This document shows positions 52,051-63,671 of a stretch of DNA of 64,000 nt, in pieces (the stretch's first letter is position 1; the number at the start of each line of letters is the position of its first letter). The notes beneath the pieces were generated by a model, which had not been told where the DNA came from, did no database searches, and saw only the letters and a list, made by a program, of their open reading frames with translations. Position numbers and translations under genes: made by a program. Origin of the DNA: Miscanthus floridulus (Eukaryota; Streptophyta; Magnoliopsida; Poales; Poaceae); assembly GCF_019320115.1 (NCBI RefSeq), contig NC_089581.1, positions 70,390,448 to 70,454,447 of the forward strand, read 5' to 3'.

Positions 52051-53472
52051 TGTAGTGAAAGCATCTACGTCCCTAGTTGGGTTTCGGTGATTAATGACAA
52101 TACGTGATTACTATGATTAACGTGTGTTTTACAGAGGCAATTAAGTTAGGTTATAGCAATGAAGATCGATTGGGCTATTTTGGTGGTCATGTCCCTACGA
52201 TAGAAATCGTTTCGGTTTTCAAAATATGGACGACAAGATTAAGGATGGACTAGTTCTAAGTGTTGATTGGAGTTGAAGAGACACTTAGAGTAGTTTATAA
52301 TTTTGTTTTTTCCTTTGATCGTACTATTAACGGAGGTATGGACGGGTAGCTTGATCTAGGTGAGCCTAGTGAGTTAGGTGTGGTGCACACTTGCTAAATC
52401 TATCACTAGGTAGCTTCTAGTCCTTAGATCCATTGGAGCAAACTTTATTCACATATGATCGAGAGTTGAAACTGAATGGAGGGTCAAATACTGACCGGAC
52501 GCTGGCTCCGGGGTGACCGGACGCTGGCATAGAGTCCGGTCAGTTCACTTGATAAAGGTAAAATCGTCTGGTGCGACCGGACGCTGAGAGGTGAAGTGAT
52601 CGGACGCTGAGTCCCAGCATCCGGTCAACTCCAGTAAGGTTCTAAAGAGGGAAAATCACGACCGGACGCGTCCGGTCACAACTTAAACACTGGAGTTTGG
52701 GGAGAACTGACTGGAGCGCCCGGTCACCCCACAGAGGCACATAACGGTTCGTTTTTCAGCCATGGTTATAAATACTTCCTCCATTCGTGTGTGTGGATAC
52801 TTATGCTCATTCCAACAACTGAGAAACACCTTTGAGAGTGCCAAGAAGAGCAAGGTCCTAGTGAGGTGATTGAGATTTAAGAATCCCAAAGGAAGCCCTC
52901 ATTAGTGAAAGCAAGAGTAGCAAAGTGTGCATCCACCCTTCTCATTAGGCTTGTAGTGATCAAGTGAGAGTTCGTGCTTGTTACTCTTGGTGATCACCAT
53001 CACCTAGACGGCTTGGTGATGATTGAAAGTTTGGTGATCATCCGGCGGAGCTTGTGGATGACCCAACTCAAGTTGTGAGCGGTTGTGGATGATTCACCGC
53101 GACGGAGTGTCAAAGAATCAACCCGTAGAGAGCACTTGATCCTTGCACGGATCAAGGGGGAGCTATACCCTTGCGCGGGTGCTCCAACGAGGACTAGTGG
53201 GGAGTGGCGACTCTCCGATACCTCAGCAAAACATCGCCGTGTTCCTCCTTCTCTCTTTACTTTGAGCAATTCATTTCTTGTCATTTACATTCGTAGAATT
53301 ACCATGCTAGAATAGGATTGGAACCTAGGTTGCTTAACTTTTGTGCGATAGATCAATAGAAACACTTTCTAGGCACAAGGGGTTAATTGGGCTAACCGTA
53401 GGACTTAATTATTGCAAAGAAATTTAGAATTAGCCCAATTCACCCCCCCTCTTGGGCATCTTGATCCTTTCA
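52051..53472 (+). repeat. SIRE 5' LTR
   Basis: 1,422 bp from TGTAGTGAAAGC to CCTTTCA. U3 carries at least seven GACCGGACGC or GCGTCCGGTC-type motifs (52494-52720), including the perfect palindrome GACCGGACGCGTCCGGTC at 52660-52677. A TATAAATA box follows at 52767-52774. The primer site TGGTATTAGAGCC lies at 53475-53487. Confidence 0.87.
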
Positions 53473-53525
53473 ATTGGTATTAGAGCCTCATGCTCACGTA
53501 TTTAGGCTTAACCGCCTAGAGAAAG

Positions 53526-55927
53526 ATGTCTCACGGAGATGGACCTCCTCCTATCTTTGAGGGGTATGATTTTCCATATTGGAAAATCCGCATGGAGGCA
53601 TATCTAGAAGCTCTGGATGTTGGAATACTTAGAGCCGTCTCATAAGGCTTCCCAAAACCTCGAGATGCTACACACCTACAAGGCGATGTGGTGAATTATG
53701 AAAAGTGGAATGCAAAGGCTCGAAACACCATCTTTAGAGGCCTTTGCAAAGTGTGTTCAACCGGGTGAGGAACCACAAAGACGCCCATGCACTATGGTTG
53801 GACGTTTGTGCGCTCCATGAGGGAATAAAGAGTGAGCGTGAGGAACGCTATCATCTAGTCATTAAAAAGCTTAACTCTTTTGAGATGTTTCCCAAATAAT
53901 GTGCTAATGAAATGTACTCATGTTTGAATGTTCTTGTAGAGGAAGTCAATGGGCTTGGACTCACTCAAATGCAACCATCCGATGTTGTAAGAAAGATCTT
54001 AAGTATCCTCCCCATTGACAAATATGGGCATATTATGATCGTGCTTCATCAATGTGATCTTTCCACCGCTACACCAACACAAATCTTGGGAAAGATCAAT
54101 GCTCATGAGATGTACATGCACATCACACCACAAGATGGCTCATCCTCCACTAAGAAGAAAGAAAAGGACTTAGCATTCAAAGCTAGCCAAAAGAAGGGCA
54201 AAGCAAGGCTTGAGTATGAGAGCTCAAGTGATAATGAAGTTGATGATGCAAGCATTGCTCTCATGGTGAAAAGAACCGCCAAGATGCTAAAGAAGCTCAA
54301 CAAGAGTGGCATCAAGTTCGATGGCAAGAAGAAGAAGTTCTTCACAAGCTCTAGAAGGAAGCCAATCTCAGAGATGGATTGCTATAATTACGGAGAACTT
54401 GGTCATCTAGCACATCAATGCACAAAGCTCAAGAAAGACAAGTACAAGAACAAGTACAAGGGCAAGAAAGATGACTCAAGCAATGAAGAAGAAGATGAGA
54501 AGAAGAAAAATAAGCCATACAATAAGAGAGATGGCAAGGACTTCCACAAGAAGAAGAAAAGTAGAAAGGCATACATCATCAGTGATTGGCTCACGGACAT
54601 TGATTCATCTAGTGGCTCATCCGATGATGATAGTGACAACGAGAAGGTGGCCTCCATTGTTATTGACTCTTCATCACCTTCACCACCACCACCACCATCA
54701 TCCTCATCCTCTACACACCTATGCCTTATGGCCAAGGGTGATCGTAAGGTATCAAATGATGATAGTAGTGGTGATGAACATGCTAGCAATGATGATAGCG
54801 ATAGTGATGATGATGAATATGAATCACCTTCTTATGATGATCTTGTTAAATTACTAAATCAATACACTAAGATTATTAGAAAGAGTAGAGCTAAAAATGA
54901 AAAACTAGAAGGTAAGAATGATTCTCTTTTAGCTAAATGTGATGTAGCCAAAAAGGCTAGTGTTGAGCTTAGAGAAGCAAATGATGCTATATCATCCAAA
55001 CTCAAGGAGCTCAAATCTTCCAAGAAAGAGCTTAAAGATAAACATGATAAACTTGAGAGGATACACAATGAGCTCATCACTAGCCACAACAAGCTAAAAG
55101 AAGAATATACTACTCTTAAGATTAATCATGATAATCTTGTCATTGCTCAAGAATTTCTATCCAATGAGCCACATGATGCTACTAACAATGTTGTTAAGAT
55201 TGATATAGCTACATCATGTGATGATTTGATCATTGAGAGCATTGAGCAAAGTTCTAGTAGCAAGGGCAAGCAATTGGTTGAGGCCGATGATTATGATGAG
55301 TTTGTCAAGCTCAAGAATGACAATAAAAAGCTCAAGAAAGATCTTGAAGAGATCAAAAGCCACAACACTATTGTGCTAGAAACTCTTAATCATGATAGTG
55401 ATTTGACTCTTGAGAATGAGAAGCTCAAAGAAGAGAACAAGAAGCTCAAGGAAGAGAAAAATAATGATGCTCTCAAGGAAGAGAACAAGAAGCTCAAGTT
55501 GAAGAAAGAGCATCTCAAGATTGGATTGAGCAAGTTCACAAGAGGCAAGTATCTTCAAAGTGAGCTACTAATGAACACCGTTATGAAGATGGATAGAAGT
55601 GGCATTGGGTACTTGGCAAACCAAGAGAAGAAGGTTCAAGCTCAACAACAACACAAGTCAAAGCCAAAACTAAAGAGATGTTTTGAGTGTGGACAAGAAG
55701 GCCACTTTGCTCATGAGTGCCAAACTCCACCACCACAACCCTTGCCCAAGCATGCTAGACCTTTTGCCTTCAATGCTCATTACATGCTTAGAAAGGATTC
55801 TAGTGGAAAGATGAAAGTCATGTTCTTAGGACCTCCAAACAAGAATAGGCCTAAGAAAATTTGGGTTGCAAAGTCACTTATTGAGAAGGTGAAGGGCCAT
55901 CAAAAAGTTTGGGTTCCTAAAGCTTGA
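53526..55927 (+). pseudogene. SIRE gag with coiled coil and two zinc knuckles
   Basis: ATG 53526 opens MSHGDGPPPIFEGYDFPYWK, a DUF4219-type gag start, which breaks on a TAA near 53643 and then shifts frame before 53900. From 53912 a 671-codon frame is open. It has UBN2-like helices, knuckle 1 CYNYGELGHLAHQC (second Cys replaced by Tyr) near 54380, a Ser/Asp-rich acidic tract, and a Lys/Glu coiled coil (LKELKSSKKELKDKHDKLER; KLKEENKKLKEEKN). Knuckle 2, CFECGQEGHFAHEC, is intact near 55680. The C-terminus is KKIWVAKSL...KVWVPKA. It would form the particle core. Confidence 0.88.
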
Positions 55928-55941
55928 TCTCTTGTGTGTAG

Positions 55942-57540
55942 GTGAACTACAAGACTGGTGGAAGTCACTGGGTTATTGATAGTGGTTGCACACAACATAT
56001 GACTGGTGATCCTCGTATGTTCACCTCACTAGATGAAGAAGTAGATGGATAAGAAAGAATCACATTTGGAGTTAATTCAAAGGGCAAGGTTAAAGGATTG
56101 GGCAAAGTGGCAATTTCAAATGATCATTCTATCTCAAATGTGCTATATGTTGCTTTATTGAGCTTCAACTTGCTATCCGTTGAACAATTGTGTGATCTTG
56201 GCTTCCAATGCTTGTTTATCGAGAATGAAGTTGTTATATCTAAAAAGGATGATGATCAAGTAATATTCAAAGGATTTAGATACAACAACCTATATCTAGT
56301 GGATTTTACCTCCGAAGATGCTAACTTGAAGACGTCTATTCACCAAAATAACACTTGGGTGGCTATGGCATAGAAGACTTGCTCATGTTAGGATGAGCTC
56401 ACTCAAGAAGCAAATAAAGAATGATTTGGTGAGAGGGTTGAAGGATGTGAAGTTTGAGAAGGACAAGCTTTGTAGTGCATGTCAAGCCGGCAAGCAAGTT
56501 GCAAATACTCATCCAACAAAAGCTTTCATGTCAACCACAAGAGTGCTAGAACTCCTTCACATGGACTTATTTGGACCAACAACATACAAGAGTTTGGGAG
56601 GAAATCTTTATTGTCTTGTGATTGTTGATGATTATTCAAGATACACATGGGTATTCTTCCTTCATGACAAATCCGAAGTTGCATCTTACTTCAAGAAGTT
56701 TGCCAAGATAGCACAAAATGAATTTGAAGTGAAGTTCAAGAAGATTAGAATTGACAATGGGAAGGAATTTGACAACACAAACATAGAAGCCTATTGTGAT
56801 GAAGTTGGGATCAAGCATGAGGTCTCCACAACATATACTCCTCAACAAAATAGTGTAGTTGAGAGAAAGAACTGGACATTGATCACTCTTGCAAGAACAA
56901 TGATAGATGAGTACAATACCCCCAAAGCTCTATGGGCGGAAGCTATCAACACCACATGCTATGCATCAAACTGCCTATTTCTTCAAAAGTTTCTTGGCAA
57001 GACACATTATGAGTTGCTCAATGAGAGGAAGCCGGATATCTCCTTTAGGGTGTTTGGTTGCAAGTACTAAATCTATAAGAAGCGGCAACACCTAGAGAAG
57101 TTTCAAAGACGTGATATTGGTTTTCTTGTTAGTTACTCATCAAAGTCCAAAGCATATAGAGTATTTAATCATACCACCGGCTTGGTTGAAGAAACATATG
57201 ATGCGGAATTTGATGAATCTAACAGCTCCCAAGGAGCACATGAGAATCTTGATGATGTAGATGATGAACCATTGAGGGAGGCTATGAAGAACATTCTGGT
57301 TGGAGACATCAAGTCTAAAGATGATGAAGATGATGTACAAGTAATTGATCCACCTTCTTCATCAAATGTGCCACAAGATGATAATAAAGATGGGACAGTA
57401 GAAAATAAAGACACTCATGTCTCCCATGATCAAATGGTGGTACAAGCACAAGATGTTGATGCTCCACAACCTCCTCCTCAAGTGGTCAATAGAAGAAACA
57501 CACCTCTACTACAAGATCATCCATAAGATCTCATCATAGG
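55942..57540 (+). pseudogene. SIRE protease and integrase
   Basis: The protease motif HWVIDSGCTQHMTGD lies at 55960-56010. A GAG-pre-integrase segment runs to a TAG at 56371. After a frameshift the integrase core (56393-57070) shows LHMDLFGP, IDNGKEFDN and QQNSVVERKN, so the three acidic catalytic positions are kept. A TAA at 57068-57070 and the downstream IGFLVSYSSKSKAYRVFN segment follow. An acidic linker (57182-57526) connects to RT. Confidence 0.86.
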
Positions 57541-57559
57541 GAGTTCATCAAAGGGTATA

Positions 57560-59150
57560 ATGACTCGGTCACAAAAACTTGCTTCATTTATTGCACATCA
57601 CCCTTTTGTCTCTTGCTTTGAGCCTACTAAGGTAGAAGAAGCTCTTCAAGATCCGGATTGGATAAATGACATGCATGAAGAGTTGAACAACTTCACCCGC
57701 AATGAAGTTTGGACTCTTGAAGAGCGACCAAAAGGTGCAAGAGTCATTGGAACAAAGTGGGTGTTCCGCAACAAGCAAGATGATCAAGGCGTAGTTGTGA
57801 GGAACAAGGCAAGACTAGTTGCAAAGGGGTTCTCTCAAGTTGAAGGTTTGGATTTTGGAGAGACCTTTGCACCGGTTGCAAGACTAGAAGTTATTCGTAT
57901 CCTCCTTGTTTATGCATCACATCATGACATGAAACTATATCAAATGGATGTGAAAAGTGCATTTTTAATGGCTTCATTAATGAACTAGTCTATGTTGATC
58001 AACCTTCCGGGTTTGAAGACCCTAGATATCCTAATCATGTTTATAGGTTGTCCAAGGCGTTATATGGGCTTAAGCAAGCCCCAAGAGCTTGGTATGAGTG
58101 CCTTTAGGATTTCCTCATTGAGAAGGGCTTCACCATTAGGAAGGTTGACACCACACTATTCACCAAGAAGCTTGATGGGCATATCTTTATTTGTCAAGTG
58201 TATGTTGATGATATCATCTTTGGATCATCAAATGAAGATTCTTGCAAAGAGTTTGGTGAATTGATGTCGAAAGAGTTTGAGATGTCAATGATTGGAGAGC
58301 TTACATTCTTTCTTGGTTTTCAAGTCAAGCAAATGAGAGAAGGGATTTTCATCTCTCAAGAGAAATATACAAATGATCTTCTCAAGAGATTCAAGATGGA
58401 TGAATGTAAGCCAATCAAGACACCAATGCCAACTAATGGACATCTCAACCTAGATGAGGGAGGTAACACGGTTGATCAAACTCTCTACCGCTCTATGATT
58501 GGTTGCTTGTTATATTTAACTACATCTAGGCCTGACATCATGTTTAGTGTGTGTATGTATGCTAGATTTTAAGCTAATCCTAAGGAAACTCATTTGATTG
58601 ACGTTAAAAGAATCCTTAGGTATCTTAAGCACACACCAAGCATTGGCCTTTGGTATCCCAAAGGAGCTATATTTGAATTAGTTGGCTATTTCGATTTGAA
58701 TTATGCCAGTTGCAAAGTTGATAGAAAAAACACATCCGGAGGGTGCCATTTGCTTGGTAGATCACTTGTGTCTTGGTCCTCCAAAAAACAAAATAGTGTG
58801 GTTTTATCCACCGCCAAAGCAGAATACATTGCCGCGGGTGCTTGTTGTGCACAAATACTTTACATGAAACAAACTTTGCTAGACTATGGTGTAGTTCTAG
58901 AAAAAGTACCTCTTTTGTGCGACAATGAAAGTGCAGTAAAACTTGCAAATAATCCGGTTTAACACTCTTGCACCAAGCACATAGATATCCGTCAGCACTT
59001 TCTTAGAGATCATGTTGCAAAGAATGACATTTCATTAGGTGTAAGGACCGAGGATCAATTGGCAGATATATTCACTAAACCGCTAGATGGGGCGACTTTT
59101 TGACGATTGCGGAATGAGCTCAATGTTCTTGATTTTAGTAACTTCACTAA
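57560..59150 (+). pseudogene. SIRE reverse transcriptase and RNase H
   Basis: [33 protein letters not shown] and MDVKSAFL up to a frameshift near 57975; then [17 protein letters not shown], a stop, and from 58198 the YVDDIIFGSS box and LTFFLGFQVKQ. A TAA at 58570 and another at 58960 look like former Gln codons. RNase H: SWSSKKQNSVVLSTAKAEYIAA and DNESAVKLANNP, ending TKHIDIRHHF ... LADIFTKPLD by 59100. The domain set is complete but interrupted. Confidence 0.9.
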
Positions 59151-59997
59151 AAAAATGAGCTTGTGTTGTCCCTTGCATTGCATTGTAATATACAACATGT
59201 TTAATCTTTGGTAATGCATATAGGGCTTGTCTAACATGGTTAAGATAACCACCATAAAGCGTGTGAAGAAGCTTAACCTTGGATCAAACTTGACAAGCAA
59301 CTAGATTTACTTTCAAGTATTGCATTGCACATGCATGAATGTTGCTTTGTCGTTTATCTTTAATTGCCCTCTTATTGCCTATTTTCTTAAAAAGAATTAT
59401 AGCCTAAGGCAAAATATTTTTGAAAAATTTGAGGATTTGAGAGAGGTCACTCACATCAGTCTCAATTGGTGTTTATTTGGATCTTATTGGAGTTGAGAAT
59501 TGATTGAGAACAGGCAGCACGAAGGACTTTGAAGATTTGCTGGAAAAAGAGTGACCGGACGCTGCACCGGACTCTGAAGTCCAGCGTCCGGTCAGTTCAC
59601 AGGAGGTGAACTGCTGCTAAGAAGGAGCGACCGGACGCTGAAACAGTGCTTTCCCAGCATCCGGTCAGATGGCGATCCAGCGTCCGATCAAGCGAAGAAG
59701 ACGAAGTCAGGATCGACCGGACTCTGGCTGCGTCTGGTCAGTGGTGATCGGACACGTTCGGTCGTGATTCTAGGGTTTGGAACTCTCTAGAATCGACCGG
59801 AAGCTGGGTGGTAGCGTTCGGTCGCTGCCACCGGAGCGTCCGGTCAGTAGATAACGTGCAGTTTCTGGATTCTTTTCTCTATTTCCTTTCCCATCACGTG
59901 TGGACCACCATATAACCGCCGTACGCGTCATGACCTATTCCCCAACCGCCGCGCATCTCGCTGACGCCGCCCTGATCCAGCGCCCGTACACCACCGC
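59151..59997 (+). other. SIRE 3' noncoding region
   Basis: No convincing frame. From 59560 to 59850 it holds a second cluster of GACCGGACGCTG/CAGCGTCCGGTCA motifs like those of the LTR. Confidence 0.6.
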
Positions 59998-61735
59998 TGA
60001 AGGGTCGAGATGGCGACTAGAGGGGGGGGTGAATAGTCTTTTCTAAACTTAATCACGTCGGCTAACCGATACAAATGCGGAATTAAAACTATCGGTCTAG
60101 CCAAGACTATACCCCACTATATATGTTCACTAGCACCTTGCAAAGATGACAATTATGCAACAAAGGTGCCAAGCTAGTTAGAGCTCTCCTAAACAATTCT
60201 AGGAGCAAGGTTACACAAACCTATGCCACTAGTATTTTAAGCAACAAGGGAGCTCCTACACATGCTAGTAAGCAAAAGCACAAAGCTAACAAAGCTCACT
60301 AGCAATGCTCAATAACAAGGCAACCAATGCCTAATTAGAGAGCGCAAATACTTAGCTACATAAACTAAGCAATGTGACTAACAAGGTTACTAAAACCAAA
60401 TTAGCCACGCAAGGGAGCCACTTCTATGCTACACAAGCAAGAAGATAATTAGCAAGCTACACAAACTAACTAATTACTAAAGCAACAACACAAGCTCAAT
60501 GTATATGAAAGTAATTGCAAGCTTGTGTAATGGGGATGCAAACCAACGGGAAGAACAAAGGTTGACACGATGATTTTTCTCCCGAGGTTCACGTGTTTGC
60601 CAACACGCTAGTCCCTGTTGTGTCGACCGCTCACTTGGTGGTTCGGCGGCTAATTAGCATCACCCGCTAAGCCCGCACGTCGGGCGCCGCAAGAACCTAC
60701 CCCTTGAGTGAGGGTAGCTCAATGACACGCTTTACTAGAGTTGCTCTTCATGGCTCCCGCGGGGCGAGCACAATGCCCCTCACAAGCACTTCTCCAGAGT
60801 GCCGCACAAGCTTCTTGCACGCTTCGACGGAGACCACCACCAAGCCATCTAGGAGGTGGCAACCTCCAAGAGTAACAAGCACCACCGGCTTGCAACTCGA
60901 TCACCTAGTGCCACTCGATGCAACCTCACGATGCAATCGCACTAGAATCGCTCACTCACACAATTAGATGATCGCTATCAAGTATGTGTGAGATGGAGGG
61001 CTCCTAAGCACTCTCAAGCATGGACACAAAGTCCCCCAAGGTGCTCCACTCCAGCCATGGCCGAAGGCCACTTCTATTTATAGCCCCAAGGGCTAAACTA
61101 GCCGTTACCCCTTCACTGGGCAACGGTCGGGCCGACTGGACGCTCCGGTCTTGTTGACTGGACGCTGGACCTCAGCGTCCGGTCGCCCACAGACGGCCAC
61201 GTGTCCCGGTTCCAACGGTCACTTGACTTGACCGGACGCAGCAGCTTGCAACTGACCGGACGCTGAACCCCCAGCGTCCGGTCATTTCCAGTAAGGTACC
61301 GACCTCGACCGGACGCGTCCGGTCACACTTGATCGGACGCAACCAGCGTCCGGTCACACTCTAGCTTCTGCGTCACTCCATGTCAGCGCGACCGGACGCA
61401 GCCAGCCAGCGTCTGGTGCATTCAGACCCAGCGTCCGATCAGTTGACCGACACCAGCGTCTTCGCGATCAGCTCGTTTTCACTTCTAACTTCTTCACCCT
61501 TGCTCCAATGTGCTAACCACCAAGAACTTGCATCCGGCACAATAGAAAATAGGCATTCCATTTTCCCGAAAGCGCTGAATCCCGCCGAGCTTGGAACTAA
61601 AATCATGTGCTTTGGAACTAAAATTAACTGTCTAATCCTATCCACTAATCATGTGCTTGATGGATGAGATCACTCGTGAAGAGACGACTGTTCGTCTGTA
61701 GACGTCCATTCACGTATAGGTGTTGTTTCACAACA
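59998..61735 (-). repeat. copia-3 3' LTR region, possibly composite
   Basis: On the minus strand the sequence starts TGTTGTGAAACAACACC at 61735 directly after a purine tract (AAGGGGGAG, 61736-61744) and ends CTCGACCCTTCA at 59998. U3 contains a third cluster of GACCGGACGC motifs (61135-61440), then a minus-strand TATAAATAG at about 61075-61083. The 3' end has the SIRE-type CACCCCCCCCTCTAG. It may be one 1.74-kb LTR, or a SIRE-type LTR joined to a shorter copia LTR near 61560-61600. Confidence 0.6.
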
Positions 61736-61783
61736 CTCCCCCTTGATCGAATCTTCTTGAGATCAATGCAGCCGTAAGCTGAA

Positions 61784-62270
61784 ATTCCTCGAAAAACCCT
61801 ATAGAAAAAAATCTGCGGAATATATGATATGCCATAAAAACTCATTTAAACCTTATTGGAAAATAAGGAGAAAATAGCATATTTATTTGTGATTTAAATA
61901 AACCACTATATCATTGGTATCCCATTAAAAACCCCAATGGGGAAAAATATTGGAGATACGACATAAAGATAACTCCCCCAAAAACCTTTCAGGAAAAATA
62001 TGAGGAGCAATATAAAGTGATATGCCGCTAAAACTCCTATAAAAACCTAGTGGAAAAATTAGGAGAAAATGTGACGACATATTATTGGTATTGCCTCTTG
62101 GATAACTCACATGAAAAACCTTTTCAGGGAAAAACCATGAATGAGTTATGAGGGCAATATGTGTCTTTGATATTTCCCACAAAAACCCCGGCAGGGAAAA
62201 TAAGAAATATGACACATGCTTATGTTAATATTACCTCATTAAAAACTTTAACAAGAAATCTTATAAGTGA
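61784..62270 (-). repeat. row of hairpins with a shared loop upstream of the copia-3 purine tract
   Basis: At least five consecutive hairpin units carry different stems but a similar plus-strand loop AAAAACCy...rGGrAAAAA. Examples: 61851-61868 (CCTTATT/AATAAGG), 61917-61959 (GTATC/GATAC), 62089-62159 (TATTGCCTC, ATAACTCA and CATG pairing with CATG, TGAGTTAT and GAGGGCAATA) and 62161-62215 (GTGTC, ATATTTC / GAAATAT, GACAC). Confidence 0.75.
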
Positions 62271-62329
62271 AACTTGTGAAAGAAAAGAGTATAATATGAT
62301 GCTGGTATAGGTCAACATTTAGGAGATGT

Positions 62330-63230
62330 CTCCCCTGCATCTGGCAAATCCCAAAGTCACCGCATACCAATTCCATGTACCAATTTTTAAAACACAGAAG
62401 TTGGTAAGGACTTAGTAAATAGGTCAGTGAGATTATCACATGACTTGATTTGCAAGATGTTTATTTCCCCATTTTCTTGTAATTCATGGGGATAAAATAG
62501 TTTAGGAATAATATGCTTAGTGATATTGCTCTTTATGTAACCTGATTGCATCTGTGTAACACAAGCGGAATTATTTTCATAGATAATTGTAGGTGATTCA
62601 ATTGAACCAATACTACATGACTATTGTATGTGGTTAATCATTCTGTGAAGCCATACACATTCTCGTGATGCCTCGTATAGAGCAATAATTTCAGAATGAT
62701 TAGTAGAGGTCGTTGTCAGAGTCTGTTTAGAAGACTTCATGAAATAGCTATACCTCCACATAAGAATACAAATCTAGTTTGGGATGGGGACCAGATAAGT
62801 AACCAGCATCAGTGTATCCAATCATATTGGGATCATGATTTCTCTTAAAGAATAAACCAAGATCCTTTGTGCCACTAAGATATCTGAGGATATGCTTCGC
62901 TCCCGTCTAATGACGGTGAGTTGGATTTGCACTATGTCTAACTAGTATATTCACTGCAAATGCGATATCAGGCCTGGTGCAATTTGCAAGATACATAAGT
63001 GCTCCAATGACACTAAGATATGGAACCTTGGTCCCAATATCTTTTCTCCAATATTTTCTAGATATAGGCTAATTGATGCACTAAAATCCCTGATGGACGG
63101 TGCTCAAGTTGTAAGCCTAGACAATATTTGGTCTTACCCAAATCCTCCATCTCGAATCCACATGACGGAAATTGTATCTCAAATGATTGCATAATTATTT
63201 CTGTATCACGATGATATCAAAATAACCAAT
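62330..63230 (-). pseudogene. copia-3 RNase H and C-terminal RT
   Basis: Decayed matches on the minus strand: NCTRPDIAFAVNILV near 62945-62990, GYTDAGYLSGPHPK near 62750-62815, ITRMCMASQN near 62640, and KSCDNLTDLFTKSLPTSVF near 62395-62450. Stops and small deletions are frequent; the RT catalytic box was not found. Confidence 0.7.
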
Positions 63231-63671
63231 ATACGCAATCATGCTTAATTATACACAATGTATGTTGTGATTTGTATTTGGATTTAGAATATGAAGTCCA
63301 TTGGGACTTATACGTCCAAATCTATCAAATTCATTTGATATGCCGATTATTGAATTTGGAAAACTTCATTTTCACACATACCATGGGGTATGCTATGCTG
63401 GGTCTCTGCGTGAAACCATATGCTACAAGCTCTCATTGTTCACCACCTTGCTTCTGAAAAGAAACTCTATGAGGGAAGATATTACTGTGGTAATACTTCT
63501 CATCATTGAACAAGAGCAATCTCCTTAATTGTCACCTTTTAGTTTGACCAAATTTGAGTGTGAAGACACTCTGCCTAGAACTTTTGGTCTGGATCCAGTA
63601 AGGTAAAAAAGTAATCTTTGAGGAGTATATGCCGTGACAATTTGTAGTCTTTAAATGATTGATTCGGTTCT

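Larger units (their letters stand above)
52051..59997 (+). mobile_element. SIRE/Maximus-type copia element, 3' end cut off
   Basis: A 5' LTR, primer site, gag, protease, integrase, RT and RNase H occur in copia order, followed by a long noncoding 3' stretch that ends at 59997 against another element's LTR. The large gag with coiled coil and two zinc knuckles, and the LTR end CACCCCCCCTCTTGGGC, fit the SIRE lineage. Its own 3' LTR is not in the window. Confidence 0.88.

Noticed and set aside
59151..59997. Envelope-like gene of the SIRE element
   Set aside because: SIRE elements can have an extra frame here, but no long frame, signal peptide or membrane segment is visible.
61925..62215. 96-codon minus-strand frame with repeated FPxGF-like residues
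   Set aside because: The protein repeat is a by-product of the hairpin loop sequence read in one frame; there is no start context or family.
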